From Gemmatimonadota bacterium (lineage in GTDB: Bacteria; Gemmatimonadota; Gemmatimonadetes; Gemmatimonadales; Gemmatimonadaceae): DNA of 49,134 nt. A program made the translations under genes and the position numbers. The stretch is taken from assembly GCA_021324775.1 (NCBI GenBank), contig JAJPIM010000022.1, positions 1-49,134 on the forward strand, read 5' to 3'. The stretch's first letter is position 1. Each line of letters opens with the position of its first letter. Of this stretch, positions 1-7,401 are shown in pieces. The notes beneath the pieces are model-generated. The model searched no databases. It saw nothing but the letters and a program-made list of their open reading frames with translations, and was not told the origin of the DNA.

Positions 1-84
1 CCGGCAGACCTCGGCGGCTTTCCCGCCCTCCGCCTCGCGTACCATCGCCAGGATCTGCTCATCGCTGAACCGGCTCTTCCGCAT
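1..84 (-). CDS. IS3-family transposase OrfA, N-terminal fragment cut by window edge
   Basis: Reading leftwards from the ATG at 82-84, the 28 visible codons begin MRKSRFSDEQILAMVREAEG and continue GKAAEVCR. This is the helix-turn-helix start typical of OrfA of IS3-family elements (IS407-like group). A good ribosome binding site (GGGAGGATCCG before ATG) supports the start. OrfA binds the element ends and normally yields the full transposase by frameshifting into OrfB. Both the rest of OrfA and all of OrfB lie outside the window, so intactness cannot be judged. The element end should lie within roughly 85-150, but I could not fix an inverted repeat. It sits just outside the tRNA-bounded island that starts near 257. 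Confidence 0.75.
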   Translation of the reverse strand, partial: MRKSRFSDEQILAMVREAEGGKAAEVCR

Positions 85-256
85 CGGATCCTCCCGCCTC
101 AGGCAGGGTCAGGACCCATAATTAGTGTTCCTCATCGCGGGGGGAAGGTCACGGGGATAGAAGTTACGATCTGTGGCCAGCACATGGGTACTGCCCTTGG
201 TGCGTCGAGGCCCTATCGGGGAGCAGGGACGAAGTACGTCGCCGCAAGGAAGCCCG

Positions 257-303
257 AATCGGGACGGCGGGATTTGACCGGCACGCCACGAGCTGAACGC
301 GAG
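257..303. repeat. Truncated copy of tRNA-Pro 3' end (left boundary repeat)
   Basis: Positions 257-277 repeat exactly the last part of the tRNA-Pro gene (core CGGGACGGCGGGATTTGA) found intact at 5394-5414 and again at 5291-5311. Similarity to the 5291 copy continues for about 25 more bases (ACCG..., then GCCACGAGC.GAACGCGAG). The bases just left of it (241-256) also resemble those left of the true tRNA end. A 3' tRNA fragment in direct orientation, about 5 kb from the intact gene, is the usual footprint of a tRNA-targeted integrative element. The interval contains a tyrosine integrase remnant, which agrees. Confidence 0.7.
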
Positions 304-725
304 CCCAGCGCCGTTGGAGATAGCGGACCTGGGACCCATGGGGGATTCGGTTCTTCCGGGTGGATCATTCGATTCGGGGTTCAGGTGCCTTCGCGACTCA
401 CACCCCGATCGGTTGGATCGGCTACTCAGGCGACTTGAGGCGCCACGGACATAGCTGAGAGCGCACCGAGAAGTTCGCGAGAGAGCTAACGACCTTGAAC
501 CCCGCGCTGTTTATCGTGGAAGGCACCAGGCTCGACGAGAAAGCCGCGACCAAGGAGCCCGCAGTGCACGAGGCGGCTCGCGAGGTGGTGCGTCGAGAGA
601 AAGGACTCGTAATTGGCGACTCGGGATCGACCTGGTGGCTCAGTCACGCGCAACCAAGCCGCCGCGGATGCACCGGCGTAGCGGCAGCTCGCCATTCTCG
701 ACCGACTTCGCACGGACGGGCGGCG
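304..725. other. No gene recognised
   Basis: Short open frames exist on both strands but none has a recognisable protein, a convincing ribosome binding site or normal length. It lies between the left tRNA-end repeat and the stop codon of the leftward protease gene, and probably is decayed island DNA. Confidence 0.5.
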
Positions 726-1691
726 TCAGGACGCGGGCGGACGCGAGAACACCTTCGAGACCCCGACGGACTCGGGCTTGAGGATCTCAATAATTAGCGG
801 GTCGGCCAAGCGGGCATCGAGGGCGTGTCCGTAACCGATCGGCATTTCAATATTCCCCTCAACTGCCGTATAGCTCTTCTTGGTGGGCGTCGAGAGGCGG
901 GGATTCTCCACGAGCAACATCGCTGCCTTGGGTATGCGGGTCCATTGCACTACAACGCCGAGCGCCTTTCCGGACACCAGGTCGAAGACCGGACCCCCAC
1001 TGTTTCCAGGATTGACCACCGCGTCGATCTGAAAGAAAGGAGACAGATTCCGTGGAGCCCCAGGATACGGAAAGACGGCGCTGACGATCCCTGCTGAGAA
1101 AGATGGGTTGATGACCGCTCCGAGAATCTCTCGGTGCAGTAGACGTCCGTAAGGGTATCCGCAAATCCCGATTTGATCGCCCTCTTCGCAATCTGACGTC
1201 GCGGACTCCAAAACACTGAGTGGCGGCAAGGGTGTTTTCGGTAGCCGCACCCTCAGCACGGCAAGGTCAAGTGTTTCGTCACTGACAATGCCGTCGATGG
1301 GAGCCATGCCAAAGCCATATAACGTACGCCCGGCGTCTTGGCGCGTTGGCACATGGATGAGCGCCCGTAGCGGGGTAAGAGTCTGCGAAGCGCCCTTCGC
1401 AATGGCTTGCGATTCTTCGATCCATGGCTGTACCACGTGCTTCGCAGTCACGGCGATGCCGCTTTCGTGTACGAAGAAGCCAGAACCAATAATACCGATC
1501 TTCTCGTACAGCTCCTTCACCGATTCCTTGGTGAACGCGTCTCCTGGTCTCGGATCAACGAGTTCGCCCGGCGGAATCGCAATGGCGACGACGCTGGGCT
1601 TCACCCGTCGAAACACTTCCCGGCGCGTCGCGGCGTGCGGCGGTCGGGTGCCGTCGTTGCCATACTCCTTCCGGCGCTTGGCCTGCCCCAT
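726..1691 (-). CDS. Trypsin-like (HtrA/S1C-type) serine protease, no PDZ domain
   Basis: A 321-residue protein with the chymotrypsin-fold triad of the trypsin-like/HtrA group: His85 in VTAKHVV, Asp142 in LDLAVLRV and Ser231 in NPGNSGGPV. The protease domain spans about residues 25-255. The C-terminal 65 residues contain no recognisable PDZ domain. The N-terminus is basic (GQAKRRKEYG) with no signal peptide, so it should act in the cytoplasm, unlike DegP. The start is supported by AGGAGGCACG before ATG. It is the only apparently intact cargo gene in the left half of the tRNA-bounded island. Its substrate is unknown. A role in mobile-element defence or stress is possible but nothing in the sequence proves it. 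Confidence 0.85.
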   Translation of the reverse strand: MGQAKRRKEYGNDGTRPPHAATRREVFRRVKPSVVAIAIPPGELVDPRPGDAFTKESVKELYEKIGIIGSGFFVHESGIAVTAKHVVQPWIEESQAIAKGASQTLTPLRALIHVPTRQDAGRTLYGFGMAPIDGIVSDETLDLAVLRVRLPKTPLPPLSVLESATSDCEEGDQIGICGYPYGRLLHREILGAVINPSFSAGIVSAVFPYPGAPRNLSPFFQIDAVVNPGNSGGPVFDLVSGKALGVVVQWTRIPKAAMLLVENPRLSTPTKKSYTAVEGNIEMPIGYGHALDARLADPLIIEILKPESVGVSKVFSRPPAS

Positions 1692-1819
1692 CGTGCCTCC
1701 TTCGGATTGCCGACACGCAGCTCGCTAGGCGCCGCCGTCGTATCGATCGGCGAGGAAATCTATGAAGGCGTTCGCCGCTTCCGCGTGATCCTCAAACGGT
1801 ACCATCGGGAACGCGAGAC

Positions 1820-2301
1820 CGGCGGCTGGGCGCCATTCGGCAGCTGCGGTGGGGAGATATACTTTGGGACCGCAGCTCGATTAGGTGGCGCGCGGAAGCA
1901 GACGAGAGGTGGCGCGAGTGGGTCGCGTCGGCACCAGATGCTCTCCTCGGCGAGCTCCGGCAGTTTCAGCGCCAGCTCAATGCGGTTGGTGGCTGGGTCT
2001 TCGCGGCAGAGCGCAACGCGGCAATCCCGAGGACCGTCACCTTTTCGACCGGTGGCTGGTACATGCCGAGCGGAAGGCGAAGTTACCTAAGCTCGAGGGC
2101 GGGCTCTGGCACCCGTATCGGCGGAAGAGGGCGACTGAGCGGAAGCACCTGTCGATTACCGATGTCCCGGCGGCCGGCGGGTTGCAGGACACCGCAACGT
2201 TGCTCACGTGCTATCAACGGCCCATAAACGACGCGCTCCTCGCGGTGATGAGCGAGGAGCGCAAAGTGCGAGACGTCGCGGTGCTTGCACTTAGGTCCTG
2301 A
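1820..2301 (+). pseudogene. Tyrosine recombinase/integrase remnant, frameshifted
   Basis: From about 1820 one frame reads RRLGAIRQLRWGDILWDR, then RWREWVASAPDALLGELRQF and NAVGGWVFAAERN, ending near 2025. The sequence then continues in another frame with HLFDRWLVHAERKAKLPKLE, LWHPYRRKRATERKH and DTATLLTCYQRP. This matches the C-terminal catalytic domain of phage-type integrases: first Arg in the GRR-like segment, His-x-x-Arg in HPYR, and the nucleophile Tyr in CYQ near the C-terminus. The N-terminal arm-binding and core-binding domains are missing, and a one-base frameshift near 2021-2031 breaks the frame. It is probably the original integrase of the tRNA-Pro island, now dead. The exact left limit is uncertain. 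Confidence 0.7.
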
Positions 2302-2418
2302 GAAACGGACCACGAAACACATCTACAACTCGATGTTAGCGTGGGATCATGGGGCGACGCCATGGTTCGGGTCCGAATCGAGAGTCCGTGAGCGGCGACA
2401 TCGTCCGCGCAGCCGAAG

Positions 2419-3777
2419 ATGAAACGCGGCCGAGCGATCGGCGTATCAGGAGCGCGGGCGCATGAGGCGTCCCAATCCCCGCCAGACGCCTCACTGGAGC
2501 CGCCGCCTATGACCGCTGACGAGAAATCGGCCTACGCCCACACGTTCCCCGTCCATGTCGGCGTCGACACAGGGAAGAGTTTCCACAAGCTCGTCGCGCG
2601 CGGCGCGGACGGCCACCGGACGAAAGCGTTCACCGTGCCAGTCAGCCGGGCGGGCTTCGATACGGCCGACGCGCACCTGATGTCCCTCTTCCCCAATGTC
2701 TCTCGCGGGCGGATCCTCGCCGGCATCGAGTTCGCCGGGCACCACGGCTTCACCTTCGCGCACGACCTCCGCCGGCGGGGCTACGTGATCGTCAATGTCC
2801 TCCCCTCGGTCACCAAGCGCTTCAAGGAGGTCGAGGACAATAGCCCGAGGAAAGACGACGCCAAGGATGCTGCACAGATTGGCAAGTTGCTCGAAGCCGG
2901 ACTCTTCGTCGGCTTCCCCGACCTGCACGAGCTCCCGGCCGAGCTCCGGCTGCTCACGACCGAGCGCCAGCGCGTTACGGTCGACGAGACGCGGCTCCGG
3001 AATCGTTTGTTGAGCGTGCTCGATCTCGCCTGGCCAGAGTTTGCTGGGTTCTTCTGCACGATCGCCAAGCCGACCGCCCTCGCGCTCCTCGGCCGGTGGC
3101 CGCTCCCACGTGACCTAGCCGGTGCGACGCCAGAGACGGTGTACCGGGTGGCCAAGACCGTCTCGCAGAACCACCTCCCGCGCGAGCGCGTGGCCCGTCT
3201 ACTCGACGCCGCGCGGACCAGTGTCGCCTTGAAAACGGCGGCCTCCGCGCGCCGCGCCGAGATCCACCGGTTGCTCACCCGGTGGGAGCTCCTGCGGTGC
3301 CAGCTCCACGAGATCGACACGCGGCTCGCGCTACTCGTCGAGCAGCACCCCGCCGCCCGGGCCCTCACGACCGTGCCAGGGGTGAGCGTCGTGTGTGCGG
3401 CCACCCTCGTCGCGGAGCTCGGGACGCCGGAGACCTAGGAGTCGCCACGCCAGGTCTTGAAGCTCGCGGGTATGAACTTGGCGAGGAAAGAGAGCGGCAC
3501 GTCGGTGCGCGGGCGGATCAAGCAGACCAAGCGGGGCCGGCCGGCGCTTCGCCGACAGCTCTTCCTGCTGGCGGCCCGCTGGTGTATGACCCGGGGCCTC
3601 TATCGAAGCGAGTACCTGGCGCTCCGGGCCCGCAATGGCGGGGCGAAGACCAGTGCGATGTGCGCCATCGCCCGGAAGCTCGTGCCCCTGCTGCTCCACA
3701 TCATGCAGACCGGGGAAGCCTTCGACGAGATGCGCTGGTGCGCGGTCCACGACCGGGTACCGTCGCGCGCGGCGTAA
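2419..3777 (+). pseudogene. IS110-family transposase interrupted by an amber codon
   Basis: Residues from about 45 on (VGVDTGKSFHKLVARG, then GIEFAGHHG and KDDAKDAAQIGKLLEAG) form the RuvC-like DEDD domain of IS110-family transposases. The C-terminal Tnp_20 domain follows (TTVPGVSVVCAATLVAELG... QVLKLAGMNL...). A TAG at 3436-3438 falls where homologues usually have Tyr (TPET-stop-ESPRQ). The frame then continues unbroken to the stop at 3775-3777, giving 339 + 112 residues. A single substitution therefore inactivated, or nearly inactivated, the gene. The ATG at 2509 (MTADEKSAYAH) may be the real start rather than 2419. IS110 elements lack long inverted repeats and encode a bridge RNA in a non-coding end; the gene-free flanks 2302-2418 and 3778-4425 are where it could be. 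Confidence 0.88.
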
Positions 3778-4425
3778 AACCGTTAGTGCACTAGGTGATC
3801 GACCGAATGTCCCGTGCCTCATCTGTCTCTGAGCCGAGCGTAGGGGGAGATGCTTCGACCATCCAAACCTGTCGCGGCCTCTGACGGTCCGCCGTTGGAG
3901 TGACCGCCGTGCTGACTCACGTCCTCCGGTTTCCCCCGGACCTGAAGCGCCCGTGAAGATGAGTCGTGCCCGGTGAGACGCGTGCGCGGCTGGCCGGAGC
4001 ACCCAGGATCTTTGAGTGTCGCGCGACGGTCCCACCAGGTACGCTGCTCCTCGGCGCTGTTTGACAACTGACCGTCGGTGTTGCCCCATGCGGCGAGGCC
4101 CGGTGACCCGACCGCCCCAGCTGAGGCCCAACGAAACACTCGGCCCGCCGCGCAGGGCCGACCCTGCACACGCCCGATCGGGCCACGCCCGCATGGCGGT
4201 GACAGCGCGTGAGGTCCAGCGACCCGGACGGCCCAGTGAGGCCCCAATTCACACTCGACTCGCGCTCGCACGCCGCAAAGAGCAGCGCCATACATACGTC
4301 CGCACTCCCTTGGTCTCGTCTTTTGTCACCGCGTCGAGTAGTCTAGTGCGCCTGGCAAGTCGGTCGTAGGTCTGCAATGCGCGATCCACGCCGTATCGGA
4401 TCAGTCGAAACTACGTGACAACTTC
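3778..4425. other. No gene recognised; right flank of IS110 element
   Basis: About 650 bases without a recognisable protein on either strand. Long frames exist on the minus strand (3819-4295) but their residue composition is that of GC-rich shadow reading. Part of this stretch may be the non-coding right end of the IS110 element. Confidence 0.45.
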
Positions 4426-4839
4426 TCACCTTCCATGGCTAACGCGTAGAATCCGGCCATCGGCCTTGCTGATCTCGACAACCGCTACGCCGCCGATATA
4501 ATCTCTGCCTGGGTGGACGTGAGGAGTTGATCCTTCAACGGTCCACGTATCGCCAGACAGCGTGGCCTGGAATGGTCGCTCGGAATTCAGAAGCTCGGCG
4601 GAATAGATCGGGCTTAGCACGGCTTCAGCGATACGCACCGCGGTGAGACTGTCCGGCACGAAGCCGTTTGGTGGAACATATGAATGTTTGACAGCATCCT
4701 GGGGTTGCTGCGCCGATGCATCCCGGATGCCACCTAGACCGACAAGCACAAACACGAGAATGAGCCATTGCCAATCATGGATGGACCGTACCAATCTCTG
4801 TTGTGGCGCCCATGGTTGGGTGATAAGGCGTCGGATCAT
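4426..4839 (-). CDS. NTF2-fold immunity protein (Imm-NTF2-2/YbbC-YhhH type), exported
   Basis: A 137-residue protein. After a signal peptide (hydrophobic WLILVFVLVGLGG, cleavage likely after DASA) comes a domain with the pattern of the NTF2-fold immunity family often encoded after Rhs toxin tips: YVPPNGFVPDSLTAVRIAEA, LSPIY, RPFQATLSGDTWTV, then GGVAVVEISKADGRILRVSHGR. It lies directly downstream of the Rhs tip. The first ATG (4837-4839) lies inside the toxin frame, giving a 65-base overlap. A later start, such as the TTG/GTG codons near 4791-4797, would shorten the overlap. The signal peptide suggests it neutralises its toxin in the periplasm. Confidence in the family is good; toxin specificity is unknown. 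Confidence 0.8.
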   Translation of the reverse strand: MIRRLITQPWAPQQRLVRSIHDWQWLILVFVLVGLGGIRDASAQQPQDAVKHSYVPPNGFVPDSLTAVRIAEAVLSPIYSAELLNSERPFQATLSGDTWTVEGSTPHVHPGRDYIGGVAVVEISKADGRILRVSHGR

Positions 4840-5290
4840 AGCGTAGCATCCTCCCTGAAGGCGTGACTACATAGGCCGGCTTAGCATAACGGTCCGCAGT
4901 ACGCTTGTCGCGGTCCGAGAAGTGCTCGTCATCAAAGACGCCGTTGCTTGCAGCCCCGTGACTGTGATAGTACCCCTCATATCCCGGGACGCTGGCATCG
5001 ACCTCGCTGCCCTCTCTGCCCTGACGAATGCCAGCGGTGTAGTTGTAATCCCCTGAATTCTCCTTCACGACGTCACCGACATATTCTCTGTCCTCGGCTA
5101 CAGACTCGGTGTAGATAGACTGCATCCCCGCTCTCGCGGCCAAGTCAGGGGTGGCATGCGCCGCGGCCTTGTCTATTCCTTCCTGCGCTTGCGTGCAATT
5201 TCCGCTAACATGGCATGGATCCAGCCCAAACGGATCATCGTAGTTGACGGACCACCGCCCGCGAAACGAATTTGTAAGTCGCTGTGCTGC
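4775..5290 (-). pseudogene. Rhs/polymorphic toxin C-terminal tip (DUF4329-like), 5' truncated
   Basis: On the minus strand the frame reads VNYDDPFGLDPC near 5245, the DPFGL hinge that ends the Rhs core, followed by about 155 residues of variable tip. The tip has EGYYHSHGAASNG, FSDRDKRTADRY and AYVVTPSGRMLRYDP, resembling DUF4329, a domain found at Rhs C-termini. Nothing of the Rhs beta-propeller/shell precedes the hinge: similarity stops at the tRNA-end repeat (5291-5337). The frame stays open through that repeat and the tRNA gene to an ATG at 5437, but that upstream reading is an artefact of the tRNA. It is thus an orphan tip, paired with the immunity gene downstream. It may be silent, or serve as donor sequence for tip exchange. 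Confidence 0.72.
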
Positions 5291-5337
5291 AATCGGGACG
5301 GCGGGATTTGACCGAGAATGCCACGAGCGGAACGCGA
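5291..5337. repeat. Second truncated copy of tRNA-Pro 3' end (right boundary repeat)
   Basis: Positions 5291-5311 equal 257-277 and 5394-5414. The following bases (ACCGAGAATGCCACGAGCGG and on) match the left copy at 278-303 with a few differences. It abuts the truncation point of the Rhs tip and lies 100 bases from the intact tRNA gene. This gives three copies in all, suggesting more than one integration or excision event at the same tRNA. Confidence 0.7.
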
Positions 5338-5344
5338 GTGGCGA

Positions 5345-5392
5345 CGGAAAAAAGCCCGGCGAAACGAGTCGGCCCCGCCGAAAGGCGAGGCC
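5345..5392 (-). terminator. Probable intrinsic terminator of tRNA-Pro
   Basis: Read on the minus strand, directly after the tRNA comes a hairpin with arms GGCC.CGCC and GGCG.GGCC around TTTC. A second possible stem (CGGCG...CGCCG) follows and then GGGC with a run of six T. This is the expected layout of a factor-independent terminator for the leftward tRNA gene. Confidence 0.55.
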
Positions 5393-5395
5393 GAA

Positions 5396-5469
5396 TCGGG
5401 ACGGCGGGATTTGAACCCGCGACCCCCTGAACCCCATTCAGGTGCGCTACCGGGCTGCGCTACGTCCCG
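5396..5469 (-). tRNA. tRNA-Pro (anticodon GGG)
   Basis: The minus strand folds as a cloverleaf. The acceptor CGGGACG (5469-5463) pairs with CGTCCCG (5403-5397), with discriminator A at 5396. The anticodon stem CCTGA/TCAGG encloses the loop ATGGGGT, giving anticodon GGG. The T-arm is GCGGGTTCAAATCCCGC. CCA is not encoded. Its 3' part is the repeat that bounds the accessory island. Confidence 0.95.
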
Positions 5470-5711
5470 CAACTGCGAGACGGGTAACGTAATCCCGCGA
5501 ACCCCTGCCCGGCCAGTCCATTGCCTGGATATGCTCCAGCCGCATCCTCGCGGGCGCCATGCCTGGCACAACGACGTGCGCCCCAATTGTCGATTTCACG
5601 CTTCCCCATTCGACACACCTAATAGAATGACAAATCCGGCGGCTGACTAACGACTCCCCGGCAAAAGCCAGCCCCTCACTACGAAACCTTCAGGACTTGG
5701 GAATAACCACC

Positions 5712-6050
5712 ATGCGCTACCTCAGCGTCTTCAAAAACGTCGAACGCAACACGCCACCGTCCGCAGACGAGATGGCAAGAATGGGCAAGCTGATCGAGGA
5801 GGGCTTCAAGGCCGGCTGGCTCCTCAGCACCGAAGGCTGCCTCCCCACCAACCTCGGCGCCCGCGTCCGATCCTCAAACGGCAAGGTCACGGTCACCGAC
5901 GGCCCATTCACCGAAGCCAAGGAAGTGGTCGGCGGCTTCGCGATCCTCAAAGCCAAATCCAAGGCCGAAGCGATCCAGTTGACCAAGGACTTCCTCAAGG
6001 TCGCCGGCGACGGCGAGTGCGAAATCCGCCAGCTCTACGAAGCACCCTGA
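5712..6050 (+). CDS. YciI-like (DGPF domain) protein
   Basis: A 112-residue protein starting MRYLSVFKN. It has the YCII-related fold signature TVTDGPFTEAKEVVGGFAIL and a C-terminal half that reads KSKAEAIQLTKDFL and ends IRQLYEAP. YCII proteins are small dimeric alpha-beta barrels; the DGPF group often sits beside ECF sigma factors and has no settled reaction. The ATG at 5712 fits family length better than the upstream start at 5697. No sigma factor gene is adjacent here. It is a stand-alone gene between tRNA-Pro and the VapBC pair. Confidence 0.88.
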   Translation: MRYLSVFKNVERNTPPSADEMARMGKLIEEGFKAGWLLSTEGCLPTNLGARVRSSNGKVTVTDGPFTEAKEVVGGFAILKAKSKAEAIQLTKDFLKVAGDGECEIRQLYEAP

Positions 6051-6476
6051 CACGCTCTACCATCGCCGCGCGTTGACGCTACACGAGAGTCAACGCGCCG
6101 GCCCCGCGGCTTGGTCCCGTGAGCCACGGCAGCGCGATGTCTTGGCCAGCCGACACAACCGCCGCGCACAACTCTTCGAACGTCCCACGAACGGGCACGC
6201 CTGAAGCCTGTGTGGTGACCGTCGGTGTGCTTTCCCCTTTGCCCGTCAGCCATCATCCTGTCACGATAAACCGCGTGTGCCACACAATGGCCGGGGGATT
6301 CAGGCAGCGGGGGCGGTTCGCGAACCGTAGGTCGCCCCCTTCGGGCAACCGCCCCCAGACGGATGCAGCGGCCAACTGTTAGCCCTAAATCGCAACCATC
6401 AGTACCGCAGCCTCTAGAAGACCCGCTGACTCCGCACTTTGCGCGCGCTCGGCAATATGAGCGGCGCGACAGCGAC
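6051..6476. other. Intergenic stretch with one family-A hairpin, no gene
   Basis: Apart from the hairpin at 6308-6357 I see no gene. An open minus-strand frame of about 59 codons near 6060-6235 has no start codon in place and no recognisable product. Confidence 0.5.
6308..6357. repeat. Family-A hairpin repeat
   Basis: The arms GGGGGCGGTT and AACCGCCCCC enclose CGCGAACCGTAGGTC and the inner stem GCCC(CCTTC)GGGC. It has the same architecture as the copies near 12.2, 12.3, 21.2, 28.2-28.5 and 47.1 kb, but with different, still complementary, stem bases. It is followed by AGACGGATGCAGCGGCC, which recurs after the 13.8 kb copy. Confidence 0.75.
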
Positions 6477-6917
6477 TCAGGGCCAAGGCGCGGTGTGACG
6501 AAAGCCTCTCAGCTCAGGACCAATCTGCTTGAAGTCACGATCCCCCGTGATCAGCGTGATTCCATTCTCGCGGCATGACGCCGCAAGGAGGATGTCGTTC
6601 ACGAGTGAGCGGGGACGGTCACGAAAGGATACGCCATCCCGCTTCCACAAGGCGGCGAGCACCCGGCCGCATTCCTTGAACGCCTCTGCCGAGGGTCCGA
6701 ACACCCGTCCTCGGCGCTCGAACGCCTCGAAAATCGTGGACTGAAGAACGTGCGCCTGGCCGGTCGTTCGAGCCCCTGCTCGTAGTTCCTGGACAACCAC
6801 GGCACTGAGGTATGTCAGCGGCGCGGCATGATCGAGGAATGCATCCACCTCGTTGTCAAACTCCGAACTGGCGAATGCGTCGATGTACAGGTTTGTGTCG
6901 AGGGTGTACTTCGCCAC
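6477..6917 (-). CDS. vapC: PIN-domain ribonuclease toxin, VapC-like
   Basis: A 146-residue PIN domain with the four expected acidic positions: Asp in YTLDTNLYID, Glu in VVVQELRAG, Asp in LVNDILLAAS, and Asp residues in LITGDRDF. VapC toxins are Mg-dependent RNases that cut tRNA or rRNA and are held inactive by VapB. The start is 22 bases after the stop of the VapB-like gene, as in a two-gene operon. No truncation is seen. The specific RNA target cannot be read from the sequence. Confidence 0.9.
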   Translation of the reverse strand: MAKYTLDTNLYIDAFASSEFDNEVDAFLDHAAPLTYLSAVVVQELRAGARTTGQAHVLQSTIFEAFERRGRVFGPSAEAFKECGRVLAALWKRDGVSFRDRPRSLVNDILLAASCRENGITLITGDRDFKQIGPELRGFRHTAPWP

Positions 6918-6939
6918 GTGAGTTGTGCTTCAGGCTCTG

Positions 6940-7194
6940 TCAGCCGTCTACGGCATAAATGTCCCGGATTCCGCCGGCTGCCCGAACCCGGCGAATCCCC
7001 TCGAGCAACTCACGGCGAAACGCAATCGCGTCAAGCGCGGCATCGACCGTATCCGTTTCAGTCTCCGTGCCAAGCACCGCCCGAGCCGCATCCAGTTTGC
7101 GCTGGTCGATCTGCATGTTCTTCCGTACCCAGCCCCGCTTGGGCCGCCCCGGTCCACGCGAGCCCGGCGGAGCGGCAACGTGGCGGCGTGCCAT
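6940..7194 (-). CDS. vapB: VapB-like antitoxin
   Basis: An 84-residue protein starting MARRHVAAPPGSRGPGRPKR. The second half (MQIDQRKLDAARAVLGTETE, then DTVDAALDAIAFRRELLEGI) has the pattern of the VapB antitoxin family, in which the C-terminal tail wraps the toxin. The N-terminal 30 residues are Gly/Pro/Arg-rich and longer than usual, possibly an AT-hook-like DNA contact (GRPKR). The frame is open upstream to 7290, but the ATG at 7194 gives the family-like size. It probably represses its own operon. Confidence 0.8.
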   Translation of the reverse strand: MARRHVAAPPGSRGPGRPKRGWVRKNMQIDQRKLDAARAVLGTETETDTVDAALDAIAFRRELLEGIRRVRAAGGIRDIYAVDG

Positions 7195-7401
7195 GATGGG
7201 CTCCTGATCTGTACGATATTGGATTGTAGCTGTATGACGATCGAACCGCAAGACGGTCCCGCCTGACGGTCGATACCGTTCACCGCCCACGTGTCCGTTC
7301 GCCGAATCGGGCTCGGTCCCATTGCCACCCGGACCATACCATGACCGCGGCCCTGCTCCTCACCGCGACCCCGCCCGGCCGCGGTCACGAGATCGGCGGT
7401 A

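Noticed and set aside
1725-1880. Minus-strand open frame of about 51 codons (ending FIDFLADRYDGGA) upstream of the protease
   Set aside because: It overlaps the integrase remnant on the other strand, lacks a supported start and has no recognised family.
5318-5650. Plus-strand frame across the tRNA-Pro gene
   Set aside because: It reads through the tRNA and its terminator; the RNA gene explains the sequence.
6060-6235. Minus-strand frame reading GTFEELCAAVVSAGQDIALP
   Set aside because: No start codon in a usable position and no known product; length is within chance for this GC content.
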